Positions 1 to 5,882 of a stretch of DNA of 5,882 bases are shown here, piece after piece. Position numbers and translations under genes: made by a program. This stretch comes from Pirellulales bacterium (GTDB lineage Bacteria; Planctomycetota; Planctomycetia; Pirellulales; JALHPA01). The DNA lies in assembly GCA_022842745.1 (NCBI GenBank), contig JALHPA010000218.1, forward strand, positions 1 to 5,882, given 5' to 3'. Every line of letters starts with the position of its first letter. Position 1 is the first letter of the stretch. Below the pieces are notes generated by a model. That model ran no database searches, had not been told where the DNA came from, and saw nothing but the letters and a program-made list of their open reading frames with translations.

Positions 1-121
1 GGCCCCAAGAAGGACCGAAGATAGACCCAACTGGCGGAACCTGGCCCACCCGCCCAAAACGCGCGCACCAGTACCGCCCACAGTGCGATCCCAGCCGCCA
101 ACCGCACAAAACGCAGACTGT

Positions 122-433
122 TCAGTTGGAGATAGCGCTGATCTTCACGCGGGTCAAAAGCTGGCGATGGCCGGTCTTGCGGCGGGAGTTCTTGCGCCGG
201 CGGAATTTTTGCACCACCAGCTTGGGACCCTTGACCGGCCCCAACACCTCCGCGCGGACCAACGCGCCGGACAATAGCGGCGTCCCCAGCTTGGAGTCGC
301 CGTTTCCTCCAGTGCAGAGCACCTGGTCAAAGCGAATTTCCTCCCCGGCCGGCAGATCGCGAAAATCGACCTCGATCACCTGGCCGGCTTCCACCTTGTA
401 CTGCCGACCGCCATCTCGAAACACTGCATACAT
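122..433 (-). CDS. rplU: 50S ribosomal protein L21
   Basis: Encodes a 103-residue protein matching bacterial L21 in length and sequence. L21 is a 23S rRNA-binding protein of the large ribosomal subunit. The N-terminus MYAVFRDGGRQYKVEAGQ is the family hallmark (aromatic start, GGRQYKV, then a Gly/Gln turn). The basic C-terminal half carries QKFRRRKNSRRKTGHRQ (about residues 75-91), the conserved rRNA-binding arm. The ATG at 431-433 is chosen because the L21 homology begins at its Met. There is no clear Shine-Dalgarno motif, only a weak G-rich stretch (gcgggcgg) upstream. The gene is transcribed away from the FMN reductase gene. In most bacteria rpmA (L27) follows rplU directly, but no rpmA start is visible in the 121 bases left in the window. 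Identification is secure. Confidence 0.97.
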   Translation of the reverse strand: MYAVFRDGGRQYKVEAGQVIEVDFRDLPAGEEIRFDQVLCTGGNGDSKLGTPLLSGALVRAEVLGPVKGPKLVVQKFRRRKNSRRKTGHRQLLTRVKISAISN

Positions 434-442
434 ACCGGTTAC

Positions 443-548
443 CGCCCGCTTAGAGGGGCGTCCGCAAACAAGAAACTCTGGATATCCGGAAACTCGACGT
501 TTTGTAAGCCGTGTAGCTTAGCCCATTGCCCCTTAGTGGTCCAGGGGC
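443..548 (-). promoter_or_regulatory. Candidate structured 5' leader of rplU
   Basis: Three short perfect inverted repeats lie in the 5' region of rplU. The first pairs 443-447 with 456-460 (CGCCC/GGGCG, 8-base loop), the second pairs 505-509 with 516-520 (TAAGC/GCTTA, 6-base loop), and the third pairs 528-533 with 543-548 (GCCCCT/AGGGGC, 9-base loop). In the rplU mRNA the hairpin nearest the gene would hold the weak G-rich stretch just before the ATG. Leader RNAs that control L21 synthesis are known in Firmicutes, so an autoregulatory leader is possible. The stems are short and such repeats arise by chance in GC-rich DNA, so this is a hypothesis. No resemblance to a known leader consensus was established. 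Confidence 0.25.
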
Positions 549-554
549 GGCGCG

Positions 555-582
555 ATATGACACGACTCGACATGACGCGCAA
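555..582 (-). promoter_or_regulatory. Weak sigma70-like promoter candidate for rplU
   Basis: On the minus strand TTGCGC (577-582) and TCATAT (555-560) are separated by 16 bases. Each hexamer matches only three of six consensus positions. The position is plausible: transcription would start near 548, at the first leader hairpin. Sequence support is weak. Confidence 0.15.
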
Positions 583-702
583 CGGTCCAGAACAGCTCGC
601 CCGGCTCACGGTTTGCGACCGGCCGCACAAACCTGGCTAGCGGAATGGGGCGCCGGCAGTCAAAATCCTTGCGTACTCCTCCAGCCCTTGGTCCCTTTGC
701 CA

Positions 703-1281
703 ATGACTTACATCCCCAAGATTCTGGCCCTGGCCGGCAGCCTCCGCGAGGGTTCCTACAACCATCAATTATCGAAAATCGCCGTGGCCGCGGCAGAAGC
801 GGCCGGCGGGAAAGTGACCCACATCCGGCTGCGGGACTATCCCCTGCCGCTGTTCGATGAAGACCTGGAGAAAGCGGGCTTTCCCGACAACGCCCTCCGC
901 CTGAAACAGATCATGCACGAACACCAGGGCCTGTTGATCGCGTCCCCGGAATACAACAGCTCGATCACCGCCGTCTTGAAGAACACGATCGATTGGACCT
1001 CCCGCGCCACGCCCGGCGATCCGTCGCTGGCTTGCTACGCGGGGCGCGTTGCGGCCCTGATGAGTGCATCGCCCGGAGGTCTCGGAGGATTGCGCGGGCT
1101 GGTCCACGTCCGGGCAATTCTCGGAAACATCGGGGTGCTGGTACTGCCAGAACAAGTCGCCCTCTCGGCCGCCCACCAGGCTTTCGACGAGCAAGGAAAA
1201 CTCAAGGATCCGGCCCGACAGGCCGCCGTCGAGCGGCTGGGGGCGAATCTGGTCGCGATGCTCCGCAAGCTGCATGGTTGA
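703..1281 (+). CDS. NAD(P)H-dependent FMN reductase family flavoprotein
   Basis: Encodes a 192-residue, single-domain flavodoxin-like protein of the NADPH-dependent FMN reductase family (ChrR/YieF/SsuE-like fold), cytoplasmic. Members bind FMN and reduce flavins, quinones, chromate or azo compounds, and the substrate cannot be read from sequence. Visible motifs are the phosphate-binding loop GSLREGSYN (residues 12-20), the flavin-contact segment PEYNSSITAVLKNTIDW (82-98), and the glycine-rich SASPGGLGGLRGL loop (121-133), all in family order. The ATG at 703-705 is chosen because it falls just before the first beta strand (KILALAGS). The frame stays open upstream to 526, but that part is arginine-rich and unlike the family. 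No Shine-Dalgarno motif precedes the ATG, and an in-frame TTG at 688 is an alternative. The gene is divergent from rplU and convergent with trpC, so it is probably monocistronic. Confidence 0.92.
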   Translation: MTYIPKILALAGSLREGSYNHQLSKIAVAAAEAAGGKVTHIRLRDYPLPLFDEDLEKAGFPDNALRLKQIMHEHQGLLIASPEYNSSITAVLKNTIDWTSRATPGDPSLACYAGRVAALMSASPGGLGGLRGLVHVRAILGNIGVLVLPEQVALSAAHQAFDEQGKLKDPARQAAVERLGANLVAMLRKLHG

Positions 1282-1324
1282 CCGGTGACGGTCTGGAAGG
1301 CCGCCCCAATGCGCTGACCGGCAT

Positions 1325-2104
1325 TCAATTTCCGAGCAGGGCGTCGACCGCGGCGCCGATGTCGGCCTGCCGCATCAGGCTCTCCCCCACCAGCATGGCG
1401 TTTACGCCAGCGGCTTGCAGCCGCAATACATCCTGGCGGCTGGCGATGCCGCTTTCGGCCACCAGCAGGCACTCCGCCGGAACCCGCTCCCGCATTCGCA
1501 GCGTGTGGTCAAGATCGACCTGAAAGCTGCGCAGATCGCGATTGTTGACCCCCACCAACGTTGCCCCCGCCTCCAGCACTCGCGGCAGGTTCTCCGGCTC
1601 GTATAGCTCGACCAGCGGCGTCATTCCCAGCTCGATGGCCCGGTTATGAAGCGAGCGCAGGCCGCAATCGTCCAAGCATTCGGCGATCAACAGCACCGCG
1701 TCCGCTCCGGCCGCCCGGGCTTCAAAGAGCTGATACTCCTCCAGGATGAAATCCTTGCGCAGCGCGGGTATTGGCGCTGCCGCCCGCGCCGCCGCCAGAT
1801 ACTCCAGCCGGCCCTGAAAAAAAGGCTCGTCGGTCAGCACGCTCAAGCACGCCGCGCCGTGCGCGGCATAAGTCTTGGCGATAGCGGCCGGATCGAAATC
1901 GGCCCGAATGAGACCGGCGGAAGGGCTGGCCTTCTTGATCTCGGCGATCAGTTTGATCGGCCCGGGCGCGGCGAGCGCGGCGAAAAAATCCCTGGCTGGG
2001 GGGGCGGACGCCGCCTCGGCGCGAACCTCCGCCAACGGGCGAATGGCGGCGGCCTGAGCGATTTCGCGGCGCTTGGTCGCGACAATAGTATCGAGAATCG
2101 ACAT
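1325..2104 (-). CDS. trpC: Indole-3-glycerol-phosphate synthase
   Basis: Encodes 259 residues, the usual length for a monofunctional TrpC. The enzyme closes the indole ring by converting 1-(2-carboxyphenylamino)-1-deoxyribulose 5-phosphate to indole-3-glycerol phosphate with loss of CO2 and water, a late step of tryptophan synthesis in the cytoplasm. The (beta/alpha)8 barrel motifs appear in order: IAEIKKASPS (53-62, with catalytic Glu55 and Lys57), ALRKDF (114-119, Lys117), ADAVLLI (134-140), LVELYE (164-169, Glu166), VGVNNRDL (184-191), AESGI (216-220) and LVGESLM (238-244, phosphate site). All expected catalytic residues are present. The ATG at 2102-2104 begins the family's N-terminal helix (SILDTIVATKRREI). 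GAGG lies 8 bases upstream. It is 28 bases downstream of ppa on the same strand, so the two are probably one operon. No other trp gene is in the window, so trpC stands apart from any trp cluster here. Confidence 0.97.
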   Translation of the reverse strand: MSILDTIVATKRREIAQAAAIRPLAEVRAEAASAPPARDFFAALAAPGPIKLIAEIKKASPSAGLIRADFDPAAIAKTYAAHGAACLSVLTDEPFFQGRLEYLAAARAAAPIPALRKDFILEEYQLFEARAAGADAVLLIAECLDDCGLRSLHNRAIELGMTPLVELYEPENLPRVLEAGATLVGVNNRDLRSFQVDLDHTLRMRERVPAECLLVAESGIASRQDVLRLQAAGVNAMLVGESLMRQADIGAAVDALLGN

Positions 2105-2112
2105 GGGCGGCG

Positions 2113-2116
2113 CCTC
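2113..2116 (-). promoter_or_regulatory. Ribosome binding site of trpC
   Basis: GAGG on the minus strand, 8 bases before the trpC ATG and inside the 28-base ppa-trpC gap. It supports the chosen start and independent ribosome loading on trpC within a shared transcript. Confidence 0.55.
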
Positions 2117-2132
2117 GGCGGGATTGCGGTCC

Positions 2133-2705
<573 letters not shown>

Positions 2706-2712
2706 GGGGTCG

Positions 2713-2716
2713 TCCT
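2713..2716 (-). promoter_or_regulatory. Ribosome binding site of ppa
   Basis: AGGA on the minus strand, 7 bases before the ppa ATG. It supports the chosen start. It begins 4 bases after the 3' arm of the hairpin at 2721-2739. Confidence 0.6.
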
Positions 2717-2720
2717 GGTC

Positions 2721-2739
2721 GGATGGTTATCCGCCATCC
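2721..2739 (-). promoter_or_regulatory. Hairpin in the ppa 5' region
   Basis: A perfect 6-bp inverted repeat, GGATGG (2721-2726) and CCATCC (2734-2739), with a 7-base loop. It sits between the stop of the cytochrome/WD40 gene and the ppa ribosome binding site. No T-tract follows on the minus strand, so it is not a classic intrinsic terminator. It could be a 5' untranslated stem, a processing site or chance. Confidence 0.3.
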
Positions 2740-2803
2740 TAGTCCGGCATGCGGGATTTACCAGGGGAAGCGCCCCAAGCGATACTACGCCCGCCATTCC
2801 CGC

Positions 2804-5752
2804 CTACTTCGGTTTGGCCGGGTCGAACGTGCGCACCACCTGCTGGTTGTCGGCATTCCAGACGCGCAGCACCCCGTCCTGGCCTCCGCCGACCACCCAT
2901 TTGCCGTCGGCGCTTGCCGCCGCGGAATAGACAAAGTCCGCGGCCCCGCCGTAGTTCTTTTCGTTCCCCCCCGAGTCGCTGTTGTACAGCCGCACGACGC
3001 TATCGCCAAAGCTGGCGATCGCGCGGGGAGAGTCGCCCAGAAACGCGATCGAGGTAATTTCCTTGCTCGACCCCGCGATCGTCCGCTTTTGTTCCCCCGA
3101 GGCCGGATCCCACAGTTTGATCGTGTTGTCGGCAGAGCAACTGGCCAGGATCTTGCCGTCCAGGCGCCAGGCCACTCCCAGGACGTGATGGGTATGCCCC
3201 TCCAAAGCCCGCTCGAACTTGCCATCGGCCGACGTCCAGATCTTCACGAACCGATCGGCGGCGCTGGTCGCGATCTTGTCGCCACCGGGCGAAAACCGCG
3301 CCGCGAAAATCGTATCGCTGTGCGGATCGGTCCAGCTCTTTATCAGCGCTCCATCGGACACATTCCACAGCTTCAGCTCGCCGGAGCGCGACGGTTCCCC
3401 GCCCCCCGTGAGCAGACGCGTGCCATCCGCGTTGAATTCCAGCGAAATAACCCGGTCCGCGAAGACGCCTGGATCGTCGACTTTGCCGATCGTCCGTTCC
3501 AACACCCAATCGGGCGTCACATTCCAACACACGACCGATTTGTTCGCCGCCGCGGTCCACAGCGAACCATTGGGAGCGAACGCCGCGGCCGTGACCGGCC
3601 CTCCAAGTCCGACCATTTGGTCGAGTGGAGCGCCGTCTTCTGTATTCCATACCTGCACAACCTGATTCTCTCCGCCGGTCGCCAACGATGCGCCGTCGGC
3701 CGAGAAGGCCAGCGCTCGAATCGGCTTCTCCCCCTCGGTCGCCTTCTTCTTTCCCGCTTCCAAGGCCCCCTCGGCCTGCTTCACCGCGGCGTCGGCCTGA
3801 TCGGCGGCTTGTTTGGCGAGCGGCACGGCCTCGGCCGCCTTCTGGGAGGCTTTCTGCGAGGCATCCAGGTTGCGCTGAGCCGACTCCGCGGCGACTTGGG
3901 CGGCTTTCTGCTCTTGCTCGGCCTGCTTCAGCGGCTTCTGCGCTTCCTCGACCTTCTTTTCCCCCTGTTTGACCTTCTCCGCCGCCTCGTTGGATTTTTT
4001 CTGAGCTTCGTCTCGTCCTTTCGCCAGATCGGCGTTGGCCGGTTCCTTGTCCGCCGCTTCCTTGGCCTTGGCAAATTCGTCGGCGGCAAGCTTGGCCGCA
4101 GCTTGGGCATCGGCCAGTTCCTTGTCCGCCGCTTGCTTGGCCTCGGTGGGCTTCTTGAGATTCTCCGTTTTCTCGGCCAGCGCCTTGTCGGCGGCGGCTT
4201 TCGCTTCGGTCGCCTTGGGCAGCGCCTCGGCTTCCTTCTTCGCCAGTTGCTCCGCCTCGGTAATCTCCCGTTTGCGATCCGCGGCCTTGGAGCGCGAAAG
4301 ATTCAATTCCCGCTCCAGCTTGCCCACCAGGAACCGATCCTGGATGTCTCCCTTAAGTTCCGCGATGGGCTGCCCATTCTCGGCGTTCCAAATTTTCGCG
4401 TTTGCGCTTGCGCCGCTGGAGGCGACGCGCTTGCCGTCGGCGCTGATCGCGACCGTTACCAACGGGCCGCCGCCGTGGTCCATCTGCCGAATCTGCTGAG
4501 CGTTGTCCCAATTCCACAGCCGCACGGAGCCGTCCGCCGACCCGGAGACAATTATCTTGCCGCCCGGCCATACCGCGTCGACCGCCGTGACCGCGCCCCC
4601 GTGCCCCTTCAACTCCTTCAGCGGCTTGACCCCCTCCGCCGGAGCGGGAACCGCCGGCAACGGCCATACGCGCAGCACATTGTCCCCTTCGGCCGTCACC
4701 AGTTCCTTAGCTTCATTGACCAGCGCCAAGCCGTTGACTTCCGCCGGCGTGGCGATCTGGCCATCCGCGGCGCCGTCGGCGACCTTCCAGGCCCGCACCG
4801 TTTTGTCCTTCGACGAAGAAAACAACCGCGAGCCGTCCGCCGCGAACCGCACTCCCGTGACCGCCGCCGTGTGGCCGCTCAGATTATGCACGATCTGTCC
4901 ATTTTCCAGCTTCCAGACTCGAATCGCCCCGCTCGGCTCGCCAGCGGCGGCCCATTTGCCGTCGGGACTGACGGCAAACGCCGTCGCCGGTTCCGCCGCG
5001 CCCGACAATTCGGCGCTCCGGACGTTCCGCGGCCGGCGCCACAGCTTGACCTCACGAAAACCGCCCGACGCCAACAGGTCGCCCGCCGGGCTGAATGCCA
5101 GCGATTGGACCATGTCCAGGTGCGCCACCCCACCCCGCGAAGCCCCCTGCGCCGACAGCGACGGATCGATCAGCCGCGCGGCCAGCCGCCCGGAACCGAC
5201 GTTATACACGTAGATCTCGTTGGCCCGGCCGCAGGCGGCGAACTGCCCGTCGGCGCTCATCGCGGTGGCCAAAATCGGGTTGACCGTGGTCGGCACCGCT
5301 TGCCAGACGAGTGCCGGGGGGGGCGTGGTCGCCTGGCCGGCCGCTCCCTCGTCAATCCACAACTTCAAGACCGCCAGCTCCTCGGGCGTCAACGGCGCCG
5401 CGTTGACCTTGTTGTCAGGGGGGGGCATGACCGGATCCTGCCGGTGGGCCGCGACCTGAAACAGCAGGCTGGCTTCCCCCTTTTTGGGCACGAGCGCCGG
5501 GCCGCTGTCTCCCCCTTTGCGCATGCTCTCGGGCGACTCCAAAACCAGACTGCTTTCCGCCTTCGAGCCGCTGTGGCAGGCGAGGCAATTCTTGGCCAGG
5601 ATCTTCTTCACCTCCGCGAAATCGACCGGCTTGTCCCGCTTGATCTCGGCCACGGGCAGCGGCGTGGGCTTGTCCCCCTCGGCCGCCGTCAGCGGCGAGC
5701 CAATTTGTGCGGCCAACAACGTGGCGAATAGGACACGGTGCAATGTTGTCAT
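2804..5752 (-). CDS. Secreted PSC1-type cytochrome c / double WD40 propeller protein with central coiled coil
   Basis: Encodes 982 residues from the ATG at 5750-5752. Residues 1 to about 24 form a signal peptide (Arg near the start, hydrophobic VLFATLLAA, cleavage likely after TAA), so the protein is exported. Residues about 42-137 form a planctomycete cytochrome C (PSC1-like) domain: CLACH (C56, C59, H60) binds haem c, and MPPP (Met109) may supply the distal ligand. Seven WD40-like blades follow (about 156-467), marked by repeated SADG/SPDG turns and VRLWN/IRVWK ends. Residues about 476-674 are Lys/Ala/Glu/Gln-rich and almost free of Gly and aromatics, a long predicted coiled coil. Seven more blades close the protein (about 677-977). 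An upstream in-frame ATG (5804-5806) was rejected because it adds 18 residues before the signal peptide, whereas AGGGAG stands 6 bases before the chosen ATG. The role is unknown; WD40 propellers suggest binding to proteins or surfaces and the haem suggests electron transfer or sensing. It lies 71 bases after a partly seen gene and upstream of ppa. Confidence 0.93.
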   Translation of the reverse strand: MTTLHRVLFATLLAAQIGSPLTAAEGDKPTPLPVAEIKRDKPVDFAEVKKILAKNCLACHSGSKAESSLVLESPESMRKGGDSGPALVPKKGEASLLFQVAAHRQDPVMPPPDNKVNAAPLTPEELAVLKLWIDEGAAGQATTPPPALVWQAVPTTVNPILATAMSADGQFAACGRANEIYVYNVGSGRLAARLIDPSLSAQGASRGGVAHLDMVQSLAFSPAGDLLASGGFREVKLWRRPRNVRSAELSGAAEPATAFAVSPDGKWAAAGEPSGAIRVWKLENGQIVHNLSGHTAAVTGVRFAADGSRLFSSSKDKTVRAWKVADGAADGQIATPAEVNGLALVNEAKELVTAEGDNVLRVWPLPAVPAPAEGVKPLKELKGHGGAVTAVDAVWPGGKIIVSGSADGSVRLWNWDNAQQIRQMDHGGGPLVTVAISADGKRVASSGASANAKIWNAENGQPIAELKGDIQDRFLVGKLERELNLSRSKAADRKREITEAEQLAKKEAEALPKATEAKAAADKALAEKTENLKKPTEAKQAADKELADAQAAAKLAADEFAKAKEAADKEPANADLAKGRDEAQKKSNEAAEKVKQGEKKVEEAQKPLKQAEQEQKAAQVAAESAQRNLDASQKASQKAAEAVPLAKQAADQADAAVKQAEGALEAGKKKATEGEKPIRALAFSADGASLATGGENQVVQVWNTEDGAPLDQMVGLGGPVTAAAFAPNGSLWTAAANKSVVCWNVTPDWVLERTIGKVDDPGVFADRVISLEFNADGTRLLTGGGEPSRSGELKLWNVSDGALIKSWTDPHSDTIFAARFSPGGDKIATSAADRFVKIWTSADGKFERALEGHTHHVLGVAWRLDGKILASCSADNTIKLWDPASGEQKRTIAGSSKEITSIAFLGDSPRAIASFGDSVVRLYNSDSGGNEKNYGGAADFVYSAAASADGKWVVGGGQDGVLRVWNADNQQVVRTFDPAKPK
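4037..4144 (-). repeat. Near-perfect direct repeats within the coiled-coil coding region
   Basis: Positions 4037-4069 and 4112-4144 match at 30 of 33 bases, offset by 75 bases (25 codons). In protein they give AKEAADKEPA and AKQAADKELA. A third, more diverged unit (AKAAADKALA) lies 21 residues before the AKQAADKELA copy in the protein. The units look like recent internal duplications that lengthened the helical rod while keeping frame. Confidence 0.75.
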
Positions 5753-5758
5753 AACGAT

Positions 5759-5764
5759 CTCCCT
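5759..5764 (-). promoter_or_regulatory. Ribosome binding site fixing the start of the cytochrome/WD40 gene
   Basis: AGGGAG on the minus strand, 6 bases before the ATG at 5750-5752. It is the best Shine-Dalgarno match in the window. It decides between this start and the in-frame ATG at 5804-5806, and it makes the product begin directly with the signal peptide. Confidence 0.7.
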
Positions 5765-5823
5765 GGCCACGCGGGCGGCGGGTGGACGGCAAACGGTGGG
5801 TATCAATAACGGGGAGAAGGCCC

Positions 5824-5882
5824 CTACTTGGCGGGCGGAGCCTCGACTTTGACGACCAAAGGCTGATCGACGGTCAACGCCT
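5824..5882 (-). CDS. 3' end of an unidentified upstream gene (partial)
   Basis: On the minus strand an open frame enters from the right edge and ends at TAG (5824-5826). It gives 18 C-terminal residues, ALTVDQPLVVKVEAPPAK. The alternating hydrophobic pattern (TVDQPLVVKVEA) looks like a final beta strand followed by a Pro/Ala/Lys tail, as seen at the ends of secreted planctomycete proteins. Codons end mostly in G or C, as in the neighbouring genes. The stop lies 71 bases before the cytochrome/WD40 start on the same strand, so the two may be cotranscribed. The fragment is too short to name a family. By the usual context of PSC1 proteins it could be a DUF1549/DUF1553 or other secreted protein, but that is conjecture. 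Confidence 0.55.
   Translation of the reverse strand, partial: ALTVDQPLVVKVEAPPAK

Noticed and set aside
33..54. GGCGG/CCGCC inverted repeat as an rplU terminator
   Set aside because: The stem is 5 bp with a 12-base loop and no downstream T-tract on the minus strand, so it is within chance for this base composition.
504..560. tRNA-like stretch (tagcttag, resembling a D-arm)
   Set aside because: No matching T-arm (GGTTCxA) or acceptor stem closes a cloverleaf on either strand.
439..630. A 63-codon minus-strand frame upstream of rplU
   Set aside because: It has no recognisable motif and no convincing ribosome binding site, and it covers the region where the rplU promoter and leader must lie.
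526..702. N-terminal extension of the FMN reductase, starting at TTG 526
   Set aside because: The 59 extra residues are Arg/Ala-rich and do not resemble the family, whose first beta strand begins right after the ATG at 703.
1282..1321. Inverted repeat CCGGT/ACCGG between the convergent FMN reductase and trpC genes, considered as a bidirectional terminator
   Set aside because: The stem is only 5 bp with a 30-base loop, and no T-tract follows on either side.
2723..5731. A 1002-codon plus-strand open frame antisense to the cytochrome/WD40 gene
   Set aside because: Its translation is rich in Arg, Leu and Gly with no recognisable domain, and it mirrors the real gene on the other strand. Long antisense frames are expected opposite GC-rich genes that avoid certain codons. 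The minus-strand product has a signal peptide, CxxCH and WD40 repeats.
5753..5806. Longer start of the cytochrome/WD40 protein at ATG 5804-5806
   Set aside because: It would put 18 residues including several Arg and Pro before the signal peptide, and the good Shine-Dalgarno motif sits before the downstream ATG.

Overview
The window is GC-rich and most likely comes from a planctomycete, probably near the Pirellulales. The main evidence is the largest gene. It encodes a secreted protein with a 'planctomycete cytochrome C' (PSC1-type, CxxCH) domain joined to WD40 repeats, a combination typical of that phylum. Scattered trp genes and starts without a Shine-Dalgarno motif fit but prove nothing. 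The exact taxon is inferred, not shown.

Layout, left to right. Positions 1-121 are non-coding as far as I can see. rplU (ribosomal protein L21) is on the minus strand at 122-433. A divergent intergenic region (434-702) follows, with several short inverted repeats on the rplU leader side. A plus-strand NAD(P)H-dependent FMN reductase family gene lies at 703-1281. It converges, across 43 bases, on a minus-strand block that fills the rest of the window. In transcription order that block is: the 3' end of an unidentified gene (5824 to the right edge), a 982-residue secreted cytochrome c/WD40 protein (2804-5752), ppa (inorganic pyrophosphatase, 2133-2705) and trpC (indole-3-glycerol-phosphate synthase, 1325-2104).

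How the genes relate. ppa and trpC are 28 bases apart, both with Shine-Dalgarno-like motifs, and are probably cotranscribed. PPi hydrolysis pulls biosynthetic reactions forward, but no specific partnership with tryptophan synthesis is implied. The cytochrome/WD40 gene is 98 bases upstream of ppa and may belong to a separate unit with the gene cut by the right edge. In planctomycetes such PSC1 proteins often sit beside DUF1549/DUF1553 or other secreted genes, but the partner cannot be identified here.

The most interesting object is the cytochrome/WD40 protein. I count seven WD40-like blades, then about 200 residues of Lys/Ala/Glu-rich predicted coiled coil with internal repeats, then seven more blades. 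This reads as two complete beta-propellers joined by a helical rod, with a haem domain at the N-terminus. The rest of the window is ordinary housekeeping. I found no CRISPR array, mobile element, tRNA or rRNA.
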